DNA from: Chlorokybus atmophyticus
Taxonomy: Eukaryota; Streptophyta; Chlorokybophyceae; Chlorokybales; Chlorokybaceae
DNA length: 64,000 nucleotides
Direction: 5' to 3'
NCBI GenBank assembly: GCA_009103225.1
Contig: RHPI01001037.1
Coordinates: 8,491 to 72,490 of the forward strand
Part shown: positions 35,545 through 48,362 of the stretch, piece after piece
Layout of the letters: each line of letters starts with the position of its first letter
Numbering within the stretch: the first letter of the stretch is position 1
The notes under the pieces: generated by a model
Database searches by the model: none
Told to the model about the DNA's origin: nothing
What the model saw: only the letters and a program-made list of their open reading frames with translations
Made by a program: the position numbers and the translations under genes

Positions 35545-37639
35545 TGCCATTTGCTGTTGTGACATTGCACTTGACTCAAAACATCGAGAGCCTCTCCAGT
35601 GTGCAGCTCAATGCCAAGTATTGCCATGCCTCGAGGCCACACTGACCGGTCTGATGCTCGGGTTCTGTACCAAAGGATTTAATCAATAGTAGCTGCAACG
35701 CCAATTTGTATGATGCTAACAACAGCTGTGTTTGCGCTGTGGTTGCAATACCCCACAATGCGGTACGCATCATACATGGCTCTCAATTACAACCCGGCTC
35801 ATCCACTTATGCACTAGAGGTGATAAACCAGTTTCTGCGTCGCACCATCAATCGACTTGTACGAATGAACATTTATGCGCAAGGGCCATGCTTAATAGGC
35901 GATGCATCAACTTCGGGTAATAAACGCGTTCGTAAGACGCTCGGATTGCGTCAAGGCTAAATGTACCTTGTGACAAGCGGCATGTACGTACTTTTGCTAA
36001 CAAAAGTGCAAATAACAGGTAACAAATCTCCATGCATGCCACCTTTTGCAATTGTACATAGCATACAACTCATACTTTATCATGAATCAACGAACTACAA
36101 TACGCTTGCCTGCTTTAAAACTCATGTGCAACTCGCATGCATGGCGGTAACTTGGTGCGTACGTCATGGTATCTTTGCATACCAAGCATTTATCCAATAG
36201 CTGTGCCACACATGCGCAACGATGCTGATGCATTTGCACACCCAAATCAATTCAGCAAACAAGCAATGAAATATACAATTATATATACCCAAGGGCAAAC
36301 CAAGGAATCAAATCAAAGCAAAGTAAATGCAACCGCTGCGGCAGCATGGCAGCGTTGACTGACTAACCACGACGACGACAACGACACGGCATCAGGACAT
36401 GTGTTGACATCATCGAATGGGCTACCTACATGGCAGCCGAGCATAATACTGGTGCTAGCCGAGTGTGTGGTGAAGCCAAGATTACGCGCACACTTAAACA
36501 CGGTTACAAGCCAACAAGCAGGCCGCCTGCTTTCCTTGGGCCAAGAAAATCGATCGAGGCAAGGGCAACAACCAATGCCTATGTGCATTACTTGTGTGTA
36601 TGGAATGGGCGGAGGGGCGGGCAGGCAAGCAGGCATGCAAGGAACAGCCAAGCCTAATATGCCTGCTCAAGTCTGCGCAGATTAAAGCAAGTAGGCGCGT
36701 ACATAATACACGAGACACACACGACAACAGCATGCACCTTTTATACACTTGTCTCTACCGTATGTGTACCGTATGCGCGTAATTCCCCTTGATACGCTTT
36801 GCATGATTGCAATATTAGTGATGCATGCCAAGTGCGCGCGTTCACGAGCACACACAATAGCAGATACTCAGTTTAACACTACACTAGCCATGTGCATGTA
36901 GAGGGGTAGCAGGCATACAGCAGCGTAGAGTATGCAACATGGCAAACCAACAGAATTGCAGCAATAAAGCTTATGATAGGCTTGTCAAATGATGTAGCAT
37001 TTACTCAGTTATAATCATGTTGTATGACAACCATTATATCAAGGTGAACGATCTGGTGTTGTGTACACGGTTTTTAAGGTGCTTTAGGCATATTAAGTCA
37101 ACATGCAAGATAAGTTGTTTATGAGCAAGTTGCATGACACACTTCTTTGTCTTTTGTATACCATGGCGTTAAGTTGGCGGTAAGAGACCCTCTCAGCAGC
37201 CAAGTCAACTGCCGGTAGGCCAGCCTGAGACTTACATGACGAGAGTACCAGGTAGCACAGGCCTTGATGACATCAAGTGATGTGCTGCGTACTGGTAGTC
37301 TACCAGTGGTACCAGTGGTAGATGGCGGTAGATACTAAGGTACATTGGCGCGGCGCACAAGCAGTGCGCTGTGTCAGAGCCTAGGCCAAGCTGGCCGCCT
37401 GTGATTGGCCAAAGTAATCGCAACAATCCGGCTGCGCCGCCGCTGATTCGTCCAAGGACAGACTCGAAGTACGCACAGAATACGCCGCTTTCTGCTTGCG
37501 ATACGCTCTTCCAGGGCCGCCGTATCGCGCATTGTGCACAGCGACGGCGGCGGGGTAAAGCTGGGCATAGCTGCGGGTGGCGTTGTTGTTGGCGGTGACG
37601 AGGGAAGCACAGGACACGTGTGCTTGTTGGGTGGAAGAG
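35545..37639. other. Intergenic region
   Basis: Mostly AT-leaning spacer with no supported gene from 35545 to about 37200. From about 37380 the DNA is GC-rich, leading into the plastid oxidoreductase start. Short open frames near 36400-36680 and 37230-37680 on either strand show no recognisable protein. Confidence 0.45.
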
Positions 37640-39894
37640 ATGGCTTCTTCTACTTTGGCTGGCGCGGCGTTGGCCGGGAGTCAATGCGCCTCAACGCCTG
37701 GTTTGCAGACAGCCAGCACAGCGCAGCGTCGCTCCACCGCCGCAGTCAGGGGCAGCTTCAGCGGGGCTGAGCAGAGCAAAACAGCGGTTCTAAGGACGGC
37801 AAGAAGCAGTAAAGCTGCTACGCTATCTGCGGCCACACCCTCACGCACTGCTGTCGTTGCTGCTGCTGCTGCTGCTGCTGCCGTCAACGTCGCCGTCGTG
37901 GAGAAGTCTCTGGACCAGGAGGCGGCTGCGGTCGCGTCCAACATCCCGGGATGGCATAACGCCAAGGCAAGAGATTGCACGACTGCGTGTCCAGGCAGGC
38001 TAATATCGTACAGTAACATATTGCAGTTGATCGACTGCATTGCAACCAAACATTGTGGAACCAGGCTGTCAACTAAGCATACCACTGGGTCAATACAAGT
38101 TGTCGTTGCACGTCATCATATACTGCACACAAGCAACTTTTGGTTTTGGATCTACTAGCTATTTGGCGCGAGGCTTGGAAGTCTTGCGGCGTTGTCATGG
38201 CTGTGCTGTATGTGTCAACATGCTACTTTTCAAGCGACTCCGTTCGTCACCTTTGTAACCTTTCTACGTAGGTGCTCCGCGTGGAGGAGGCTTCGGCGGC
38301 TGGCGTGCGCAATGTTGTTCTGGAGGTCGAGACCAGCAGGGAGCTGGTGGCGCTGGAGGACGCTTATACCTGCCCTGGCCAGACAGCCTCGGTCAAGGTC
38401 GGTCCATTTATCTGGTCTGGTGGAACAGCAAGCTTGGTCGGATCAGTGCCTCAGCATGCAATGCAGCACCGGCTGCTCTTAACTAAGTCGAGAGCCTTTG
38501 CCCATCGGGGTCATGCATGATCCTTGCACTGTACATGTAGCAAGGTTTGCTCGGGCTCAGCTTTGGCGTCGAGTATCAGTTACCAGCTGCTGCAAGCCTG
38601 TGCAGCCTTAACCAGCACTCTCACTGCTGTGAATACACAGCTACTCACTTGATGCACTGTAAGTACTACAATGACACCAGTGATAATCACAGTCACACTT
38701 CGAATGCCTGACATTGGGCCAGCTGGCTAGTGCACTGACAACATGCTGTCTTCTACAGTTAAGCAGCGATGATGCAGAGATTCCAGCGCTGGTGGCTAGC
38801 GCCCCCTTTCCTCACGAGATCAACAAGTCTGTGTTGTACAAGCTGCGAGGCGACATCCCTGCTGGCACCACCAAGCTGGCACAGTACACGCTCTCAGCAC
38901 GCTCGGAGCTGCACCTGTATGTGCAGGAAGACCAGCCGCAATTGTACAGTCTTCGCGAAGGTATTGGCGCGGCGCTGTACTGTCATCATCCAAGCAGTCG
39001 ATTCTGCATTAGAGCTGTTGTAATTGCATGGCTTCATGGTGCACAACTCGTTGACACTGTTGTTTGCGAGGCTGCTTGCTGCAATCTTAGCATGCATTCA
39101 GCATTGCGGAAGGTTTTGCCTGCTGACTGATTTGGATTTGCAGGTGATGAGATTTTCACGGGCCCATTCAAGGGTGACGCAATGTCGCTCAAGCCTGTGT
39201 ATTTCCTGGCGCGCAACAAGACAATTCTTATATTTGCACGCGGTTCTGGCATTGCGACGGCACGCGCGGTGCTGGAGGCAACTAGTGTGGGTGGTCTCCA
39301 GCTGCATCTGAGGAACGACACAAGACTCTACTACTCTTCCGCTGCACCAGATCAAGTGGCTTATCAGGTACTGCACTCCATGCGCTACAGTTTGCAAAGC
39401 GGATGATCACATGATGACATCCATGCGTGTACTGCACTTGTTCGCATGCATAGCATCAGCCGTAATGCACGCGGCGCTGTCCGCATCTGTATATCTAGCA
39501 CACAACAGCCTCAAAAGGTTCCATATATATATATATATTGTCAGATAGTCATCTTGGTGGCCAGCGGCATGTTACAACAGTGCGGCAGTCGTTGCAGTCA
39601 TCAAGGTTTTTCAACCATGAGTGATGGGCATGCTGAGACTTGTTGCGCTTGCAGGACCGCTTTGGAGATTGGGAGTCGAGGAAGTGTGTTGTGCGCGCAA
39701 CTGTGGATGATGCGGCTGGTTCTTCATGGAGCGGTAGTGTAGGTAGCCTGGCGGATCTTTTTGATGCAGATGATGTTGAGTACGACCCCGATACCACGAG
39801 TGCCATTGTCTGCGGAGAGGAGGCCATCAATGCTGGCGTGTTGGACTTGTTGCAGCAAGCCGGCATTCCGGAGGAGAAGATAGTTAGGTTGTAA
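37640..39894 (+). CDS. Plastid FAD/NAD(P)-binding oxidoreductase, pKIWI502-like
   Basis: Five exons (37640-37966, 38272-38397, 38759-38960, 39144-39367, 39655-39894) give about 372 residues. The first 90 or so are a Ser/Ala/Arg-rich plastid transit peptide (MASSTLAGAALAGSQCAST) with an alanine run coded by GCT/CTG repeats. The FAD-domain start AKVLRVEEASAAGVRNVVLE follows. The NAD(P) domain has ILIFARGSGIATARAVLE, LRLYYSSAAP-like TRLYYSSAAPDQVAYQDRF, and SAIVCGEEAINAGVLDLL. The order matches plant proteins related to ferredoxin-NADP reductase (kiwifruit pKIWI502, Arabidopsis At1g15140). The substrate is not established as far as I know. Intron 1 appears to start with GC (AAG|GCAAGA), with both flanks in phase 0. 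The stop codon overlaps a TGTAA word. A 15-bp tandem repeat follows at 39897-39926. Confidence 0.87.
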
Positions 39895-40934
39895 GAGGAG
39901 TTGCGAGGGAGGGAGTTGCGAGGGAGGGTCTGCACAGGGTAGCATGAGCGCGCGCGAGAAGGGCCTGCAACATCCAGCCGTGTTGCAGGTGTTGTCTGTA
40001 CAGGGAAAAGTGGCACATGCAAGCAAGCGGGTGTTGCCGTTCAAAAGTGCCCTAGGATATATGTTTTATGCGATGTTTTGTGGGATAGTGTACTGAGACG
40101 CTGCGAGGTGTGTTGTTTATCAAATGCAATGTTGGGGTGGTTGCGCACTAGTCCTGACTCTCGTGCACTGAGCATAGTTGATTGCAGCCTCCGTCAGGCA
40201 CATATATTCCATCTCATTGCCACGCATGCCTGCGCACCATTGAAATTGAAGATAATTGTGCCACTGCATTGTGGTTCTCGGAAAAGCTAACATCCAAGGT
40301 CTACAATGCCGCCACACAGGATACACCAGGCAAACCGCTGTCTTCACCATGTTCTACCATTGGCTGCTACCACTGTAACTACAAAACCACACCTCAGCAA
40401 AGCCCTGCGCTAACAAGCTGGTTTGCAACAAAGGACAGTGCTGTTCTAAGCCCTGAATTTATGTGTGGCAGGCGCAGTGCCAAAGAGGCCGACTCATGGC
40501 TCGCGAATCAGCGCATGAGTAGGAATACAGTCAAGGCGAAGTTTGTGGTAGAAGCGTGGCAATAGCTGCCGCATCTCACATAACTGATCTGCTGTCAGCG
40601 CCGCAGCTCAAAAGACTCATCCAGGAACACCAGGTATGCAAGATAAGTATTGTAATGGGATGCATTGGAGGCTCATGCCGAAGATCACAACCAAAGGAGG
40701 CACAGTTATAATCATTAACGTACAACAGTTGGCTATTAGTGAGTGACTGCTTGTTGGCCGGTGTAGCCACACATCTGCACAGTGCACAGCCCTACACGCC
40801 ATGTCACGTTCAGCTGACATGTCAAAGCAGCACAGCCATACTACACACGCCCTTGCCCAGTGCAACCCGCATGGTATTGACTGCCGTGAACCAGGACCTA
40901 CTGAATCAGTCTAGACATCAGCATTTGCGCCTTG
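39895..40934. other. Convergent intergenic region
   Basis: This holds the 3' flanks of the oxidoreductase (+) and the arabinosyltransferase (-). A 15-bp unit, GGAGTTGCGAGGGAG, is repeated twice at 39897-39926. No gene was recognised in the rest. Confidence 0.5.
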
Positions 40935-43900
40935 TCACTGCCACAACCTCCGTTGAGCTTTGCACTGAAGATTTGCTGGTGTAGCAAACTCCCGCGGCCT
41001 GCCCTTGTACTCTTTTACAGTCGGGTCTTGTTCACAGCACCACCAAGAGCCCGAGAACAACTGCCGCATCCTGTCCTTGTACGTGGCGTCAATCTGCAGG
41101 TTGAAGTTGGTGAGACAAAGGAAGAGCCAAACTGCGCAGTGGCCGAGCGTGTAGCAGAGACAAGCTCAGCTTGGGATTTGTATCCCTAGGCTGGTCAACA
41201 GGTGGCCTCAACAGTTTAAAAGGTCTTTCAGGTGCTCACCTGGTTATCTTCAAACCCGCAGAATGCATTGTTCATGCTACCGAACTGAAGCACTCGTGCA
41301 TCGTCAAGCCCCGCAGTCTTGACAAACTCTGCCGCCTGAACATCGTTCATGATGCGCGGCCACTGCACGTTCCCTTTCTCCTGCCCTCCGTCCAAATGCG
41401 CTGGAGTTGAGGCCACCTGGGAAGTCCATGGCAACATCGAAGCATTATCATGTTGCTCAAAAAGGTTGTTTAGATGTGCAGTGTTCACGTCCACTCAGCA
41501 CAATCAGACTTGCGATAGCAAACACAAGCGAAGCATAGCCTCTGACCTACACAGTCCACTATAACTGCCTGTGCGATGCTCTTACACCATGGCCTGCACC
41601 ATACTCCATACTCAGATCAATCACCTCAATGAAGCGCATCGACTCTTTCACAGCTTTTGACCGTGGGTTGTCCAGAAACCCTGTTTCCCTGAAGGGAATC
41701 TTGATGTTGAACAGTCGCGAAGTGTCCAGAAGGTGGTCTAATGGGCAGGTAAAGGGCAGTTCCAAGTCTGAGTAGCCCATTCGGCACTCGGGCGTAACTA
41801 TCGTCCAGTGCGTGTCGCAATAGCAGCGCAGCTTTGGGATAATCACTAACCTACCAAGGGCCTGGAAGCATGCAATATCAACGTGAGTACCGCTTCAGAA
41901 CACGGATGGTGGATATACAACCTGTCAAATTCTGATAGCAACTGATTCAAGCACCTGTGCCAGGCCGAAAGCAGTGTGCAAGTCCTCGAAGTAGCGCTTC
42001 ACAAGAGTCATATGTTGCTCCACGAGGGGTTCAGAGTCAGCCAACCCTTCTGGACGAGTTGGCGCCATCCATGTGAGATACTTGCCGTTGTAGTATTCAT
42101 CACCATCTGCAAGCCACAGCCCTGCTTCGCGAAAGCGATTGCGCTTCCCTGCAAGGCACATACGTGTTCAGCGCTTGTCGTACGCCAAGTCTGTTGGCAA
42201 TGCTAGCGGCTTCATACCTGCGTAGCCCCCAAACTGGTATGTGGCATGTACGCAGTACACGGTGAGATTGAGCTGCTGCGGAATCTTTGCCACAAAGTAC
42301 ATGTGGCCGTGGGCGAACTGTGCCACTGGAAGCAGACCGAACTTCACAACATGTCCCCAAACTACAGCCCCCGGGTCCCTGCTTGCCATTAACGTGTTAG
42401 ACGCTCATGCGTGCCGTGGTGACCAGCAGAAACTACAACCAACGCACATGCAGCGCACCTAATGGGCGTCGTGTCAACGGATCGCAGAGGCCAAAGCTCA
42501 CGCGAATCCTTGCCTCGAATGAGCTGGTTCAAGACGCCTTGCTCTTGCATGTAGCCAACATGGCCCTCTTTCCTCAAGCTCTGAAGCCACTCCTCTGTAC
42601 ACTTGAGGTGAGTCTGAAATGGTTTGAGCAATAAACAACGCAGCTTGTCAGCATTGCGCAAAGTCACCTGCGAGTGTGATGCTCCTGTTTGTGCTCCTCC
42701 ACAGCATGATACCAATATTGAACGAGCTGTGCCAGCCATCACCCTGCTGAAAGATTTTGTGCCCTGGGCAGTCCGTAGAGAGCTGAAGAGGAACAGATTA
42801 ATCAGGCAATTAATGAAGTTACAAGAGGAGTGCCACATAACCACGACAAAGCAACAACGCAACCATTGGTGCTCACCAGCACATCCGCTGCTTTGCGTGA
42901 GGGTGTCGATTCAAAGAAAGGGAAGGGGTCTTTGAGCCAAACAACATCCACGTCGCTCATGAGCACATGGTATCCCTGAACAAGCAGCATCTTGAGCAGT
43001 GGCACTTGCGCACCGAAGCCAAAGGATTCAATGTTGTCCTGCGAACACAGAGGCTTGAGTATGGCGTGAACAACACATGGCAGGGCAATTATGGTCCCAT
43101 GCCTATACCAACGCACTCATGCAAGTGTCTGTGAACACCGTAAAGTGTCTGCATCAGCCATCATGGGACCAAACAAGTGTTTTGATACCTTCATGTGAAA
43201 GCACCGAGCACCCTCGCGCTGGCAAATGGATGCCACAGTGTCATCCATGGCACCCACAACAAGCCGGTTGAGGATGCCTGAGTTGCGCGCGTGTGCAAGG
43301 AAGTTGCGAAGCATGTCCTCAAACCGTGCATCCGCAAAGGTCACGACAATCGCTGAGCCCCGTGCAAGGCCCTTCAGCGCATCTTCGAGACTCCCAACCG
43401 CCGGCTGCGTTGCAATAGCATCGCCTCCAGGCAGCAAGATAGTGTTTTGCAGCTTGTCTGCCTGTCGCTCCTTGGTTTCCTGTACTGCAATCCTGTGCAC
43501 GAAAGCTCAGCAGCCATGCATGCGATGGTCTAGCTACCAAAGCTGTCGAGCTGAGCATTGAGCTTTCTTGTGAACCTCAAACACAACACGCACGGATAGC
43601 GCTGCAAGCTACATGCTCTATGCCCTCGTGGACTATAAGTCGCTTACTCTGTTGTTGCTTGGCTGGCCTCGCCAGCTTTCTCCTCAGGTTCCGCGGTTTG
43701 TTGTTGCACAACACCAGCCGTCTGCGTTTCGACCGGGTTCGCTGACTCGTCCGCTGTCTTGTCTGTCAACTCGTGTGCAGCGGATGGTACGATTATATTG
43801 TCACCTCCCTCAAGTAACTTCTCTTTGGTCACAAGAGACTTCTCAGCATTGACAGACGTGCCCTGAGGTTTCGCAAGCACACATAGCAGTCAAATGCCAC

Positions 43901-44650
43901 GCTGATGAGTTGCCGCCATCCGAATCGTTGGCAAATTAACACCTCATGAACATACCAAAGTACCATGCGTCCAACATCAGTCTGGAAGCAAGTGCACCCT
44001 GGATGTATAAGCTGCATGCATTCACAAAGTACGCCATATGCATTACAGAAAGTTGTGACCACATAATGAGTGGATGGTGTTGCCATGAACACCACAGGGG
44101 TCACCTCGGCTGTCTTGGTGGCGAGCAAAGCAGCAAGGCTCTCGTGCATGCCTTGCAGCGTGCTCTCCATGCGCGAAATTCGGTACCCCATTGATGCGAG
44201 TTGGGCGCTGTGCTGGGCATGTGCAGCCTCCAATTCCTGCACACACAGAACATTGACAGTGTCATACTCAAACTCGCAACAGACATGACTGAATGGTAAG
44301 TAACTAGGCAGGGACGGTTTTACAGCGGCCACACTGCTCTGAACGGGACGACTTATGCAAAGCATCACCCATGCACTTACATCCATGCACTGTCTCACGA
44401 GTTTGCACAATGGACAAGAGCAATGTGCAAGTTATTTACGATTGCATGCATGTCGATCAACTAAATCACGTACCTGAATGCGAGCGTTGGTGGGAACTTT
44501 GAGCGCGGAGGCATACTCGTAGCCTCGAGCAAGTAGAAACACAGCTATCAGCCCAAACAGAAGGACAAAGCACAGCTGGCGTACACGGAAACCCTTGCGA
44601 GGAGCAGCGGGCTGCATCCTTTCCTCACTGAACATTGGCGAGGCGTGCAT
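40935..44650 (-). CDS. XEG113: XEG113-like extensin arabinosyltransferase (GT77)
   Basis: Twelve exons on the minus strand (44650-44474, 44236-44105, 43862-43648, 43492-43189, 43038-42877, 42743-42668, 42594-42459, 42378-42218, 42148-41955, 41861-41586, 41416-41240, 41093-40935) give about 722 residues. It is a type II membrane protein: short basic tail, one span (FVLLFGLIAVFLLARGYEYA), then a coiled-coil-like stem. The catalytic domain holds IVVTFADARFEDMLRNFL and the DxD motif in LMSDVDVVWLKDPFPFF, then SSFNIGIMLWR. The C-terminal part (RFREAGLWLADGDEYYNGKY, FTCPLDHLLDT, GFLDNPRSKAVKES, SGSWWCCEQD) follows the XEG113 order. Plant XEG113 works in the Golgi and adds arabinose to hydroxyproline arabinosides of extensins. 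The stop was placed after ANLQCKAQRRLWQ; a further small 3' exon cannot be excluded. Confidence 0.88.
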
Positions 44651-45689
44651 TGAAAACCCAGCACTATTCTGCTACTCATCTACCATTAGCACACCCTACT
44701 GCTATCGGGAAATTGTGCTGAACGATATTGTTTTTGAACATGCATGAGTCGCTTTTGAAACTGTGCTAAGCTACGCTGGACTGAGGAGTCTCAATGTCGC
44801 CTTCATTGCGAGCGTGCCCTCTCAACACCAACAACGAGTCCTGCAACGCAGCGAGTCACACTGACGTTCGCACAGGATGTACAAGCTCATTGTGTATCAA
44901 GTGCCAAATCTCCCACTGTATTGACCTCAAGTACTTGTGAGAGTGCATTCTTGACAACGTGTAACGACATGCCACAATAAGCAGTGCGATCATCACAGAG
45001 TTCAACTGTCACTGAGCGAAAGACGCCGAGACAGAGTAGGTAGTTGAAGACGTTTACTGCGCGATATGATTATCTTGCATGCCGACAACGACTACCAATA
45101 CCCAGGCACCCGCTGAGGCCCCGGGAACCAGCCTAACCAGCGCAAGCAATGCTAGCAGTTAGCAGCAGCCAGAACAACAGTGCATGGGTCAAAAAAGGCA
45201 AGAATTACGTCTTAATACTACTGAAAAGTTTTTGATTGGTAAGGCAAGTTGCACCGACTGACAACCTCAATCTCGCCGCTGGACACACCGCCAACACCGC
45301 TGCCGCTGCCGTCACGCAGGACAGTTACACCTGCAGGGTCGTCGACCACCGACAGTGGTCCCTGGTTGTCAGCGGCGGTATACAAAACTCAGCTGCGTCG
45401 ACAGATTCTGCGTCGACAAAAAGTGCGTCGTCGGCGCATCTCGCCTGCCGACGATCTCTGATGAACAGGACCACGTGGACCGCATGTTTACCCGCATATA
45501 TCTCCGACTGAGCGAAACCCTAATGCGTGCCGTTAGGGAGGCAGAGATTCTTCGCCGTCCCCGTTATATGATGCCAGGGAGGTACACTGTCACCTGTGCT
45601 TTCTGACAGAACGGTCTCAAACGGTGTCTGAAAGGTGAAACAGCGATGCTGGGCAGTGCCCTGAACAACTGGGGTAGTTGCGGGACATC
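44651..45689. other. Divergent intergenic region upstream of XEG113-like and CYP38
   Basis: Starts of the XEG113-like gene (-) and CYP38 (+) face away from this 1.0-kb stretch. The part from 45262 to 45606 is GC-rich and open in one frame on the plus strand, ending in an arginine-rich segment (LMRAVREAEILRRPRYMMPG). It has no good ATG and matches nothing I know. It may be a small unrecognised exon or leader sequence. Confidence 0.4.
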
Positions 45690-48362
45690 ATGGCGGCGGT
45701 GGCGGCGGCGGGTTCTGTGGCTCTGCGGGTGTCCTCCGTGTCCACATTGCGTCCGTCCAAGTCCAAGAAGCAGAAGGCAGGGTCGCGACAGCTACCCGTG
45801 AGAGCTTGCAAAGCAGAAGAGCCATGCTCAAGCCAAGGAGAGGTCAGTGCCGTGTGTGCTTAAGCTCCACGCAGGTGCATGACCATCAAGCTGAGCTGTT
45901 GCAAGCAGTCACGTTGTGCTTGTCTCACTCTTGCTTCTGACGCTTAAGCGTCAATGTGGCAAGTTATCTTCAACTTTGTCATCCTGTCTTGCAGCCTGCG
46001 GGCGTCAGCAGGCGTGCTCTGTTCTCTGGGGCAGCAGCCTTGGCTGCAGCTGCATCAGTTGCAACTTCGCTGCCCGCAGAGGCGTCGCCTGCGTTTGCGC
46101 CCAACCAGGCCATTCCAGACCTTGGCGTGCTGATTGCAGGTGAGAGCATTACCTCACAGCCTCTCCCTCCCCTGTGCGCTTCTACGGCTGTCGTGACCCC
46201 GCAATGTCATGTCAACGAAGCCTCAGCAATGTTCTGGCTTCTCTTGATGAAGTTCATTTGTCATGGCATCATGATTGAATCGGACTGCACATGGTGTCCC
46301 CGATAGACACGTAAGCAATGCGGGTCAACGGTCGTTGCATTTTGTTTCAAGAGAGGGTTCCAAGCTCTTTCTTCTTTAATAATGATTGGTGCAACCTCTT
46401 CATTGTCTCTGTACGACAGCCTGATTCGTGCCTCTTGACATTGTGCATGTGCATGTGCATGTGCATGTGCATGTGCATGTGCATGTGCATGCAAGAAAGC
46501 CTAACACGCATGCATGAGTTTGTCTGCAACTGGTATTGCCTTCATGTCACTGACGCATAAGCGCTTTGCATGGCTCTCTGGCAGGACTGTGTCCTTCATC
46601 CGTGGTGATAAGCTTGCTGCATGTCACAATTTGTTTAACATGGTTGCATTCTTGATCCTGGATATGTGCCTGTTGCAGGTGCGCCGCAGAAAGATGCACG
46701 AGCGCTCCTGCGGCTGGCATTGCCAATCACCAATAAACCCATTAGGGAGATTCAAGAAGAGTTGGAGTCAATCACAGAAAGCCTGAAAGGCGCCGGGATT
46801 GGCTTTGGCGGTGCTGACAGGGTACGAGACTTCCCACCAGCAGTTGCAAACAACAACGTTACTGCTTGAGGTGTTGTTGAACACTTGAAGGTGTCCAAAG
46901 TTGTTGTCTCTTTGTGCAGTCTGTCCGCAAGAGCTTGTCTCTTCTGAAGTCGGCTCGAAACACGATATTGGCTGACGTAGCACCTGCTAAGAAGAATGAG
47001 GCCAGCCAGTCGTTGGATGCTTTGACTCAGTCCTGTCAGAACCTGTTGAGCGTCCTTGAGACCAAGAACAAGGAAAAGGTGCTGGCGGCGCAAAACCAGG
47101 CGCTTTTAATTGTCGGCAGGTTGGTGTTAAATGCATGCTTCTTGACAACCGGGGTGTGGTGATGCCTCTCAGTGCAACAACACTTTCAATGCTGGTTCCG
47201 TGTTGTTGTTGCCCGCAGCATTGAGGATGACATGGTCAAGGGAGCGCCATTTGAGGTGCCGCCTCAGTATGTCAATATGCCAATCTTGAAAGGACGGGCT
47301 ACGATGGAGATGGTCTTGAGGCTGAACTCGAATCCCGAGAACCCTGGTACAAAAGCCACGTTGACAATTATCGTGGACGGTTACAATGCACCCTTGACAG
47401 CTGGCAATTTTGTCGACCTTGTTGAAAAGCACTTTTATGACGGCATGGAGATTCAGCGCTGTAAGTGCCCTCGATCATTTATAAGCCGATGTTAACAACT
47501 GTTTCAATGCTTACACCGACACTTGTCTGGAACTGACACGCTCTTGGTTGGCAGCTGATGGCTTTGTGGTGCAAACTGGCAAGCCTGACGGAGATGCTGA
47601 AGGCTACGTAGACCCAAAGAGTGGCAGCATGAGGACCATACCCCTGGAGTTTGCGGTTCGTGGAGACAAGGAGTTGATCTACAGTGACACCTTGGAGGTA
47701 CTTGTCATGCCCAATTTACGCATGCAGCTTGTAACTTTCAGCAGCAACACACCTGCATTGATTTTCTTCTGTAACCGAGACACACTGGTTGCAGGATCTT
47801 GGTAGATACAAAGCACAACCCATTCTGCCCTTCAACGCTTTTGGCACCATGGCTATGGCTCGGGAGGTACGGGTCGTTGCATTGGCATTGCACTCCAGTT
47901 GTTTACACTCAGCAGTGCGTCCTTGCTATTAACATGCATATGCATGCATCAGTACAAGCTTCTGATAGCTCGTTGGTTGCTGTGTTCACACAGGAGTTCA
48001 ATAACGACTCTGCTTCTAGCCAATTCTTCTGGTTGCTCAAGGAGAGTGAATTGACACCAACGGGCGCTAACATCCTGGACGGAAGGTATTGACTAGCAAG
48101 AGTGCATTGTCGATAAGGCAGTTAACTTGCACACAATCACAGTGCGGCAATCAGAGTACTGCGTTGTGACTGTGTGCAATTGTCTCTGTCATCATGGGTC
48201 ATCGCCTGTTCTGCATCTGACTTGTGTTGACTGTCTGCCAGGTATGCTGTCTTTGGTTATATTGTGGACAACGCTGACGTACTTGCAAGCGTGCGCGTTG
48301 GTGATGTCATCGAAAGTGTGAAGGTACTTGATGGTGCAGAGAACCTCGTCAACAAGACTTGA
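45690..48362 (+). CDS. CYP38: CYP38/TLP40 thylakoid-lumen cyclophilin-like protein
   Basis: Nine exons (45690-45842, 45995-46139, 46679-46821, 46920-47119, 47219-47460, 47555-47697, 47795-47866, 47994-48085, 48242-48362) give about 436 residues, close to the plant protein (about 437). A plastid transit peptide is followed by a twin-arginine lumen signal ([19 protein letters not shown], then SLPAEA). The helical N-terminal domain has [20 protein letters not shown]. The linker [20 protein letters not shown] and the cyclophilin fold ([68 protein letters not shown]) follow. In plants CYP38 acts in the thylakoid lumen in assembly and repair of photosystem II and lacks clear isomerase activity. A GTGCAT repeat lies in intron 2. 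Confidence 0.96.
46443..46490. repeat. (GTGCAT)8 microsatellite
   Basis: Eight perfect copies of the hexamer GTGCAT lie in intron 2 of CYP38. The unit is related to the TGCATG words common throughout the window. Confidence 0.95.

Noticed and set aside
37285-37320. ACCAGTGGTACCAGTGGTA as a hairpin
   Set aside because: It is a short direct duplication, not an inverted repeat, once the arms are compared base by base.
46347-46529. Met-His repeat peptide frames on both strands near 46440-46490
   Set aside because: They are translations of the (GTGCAT)8 microsatellite inside a CYP38 intron.
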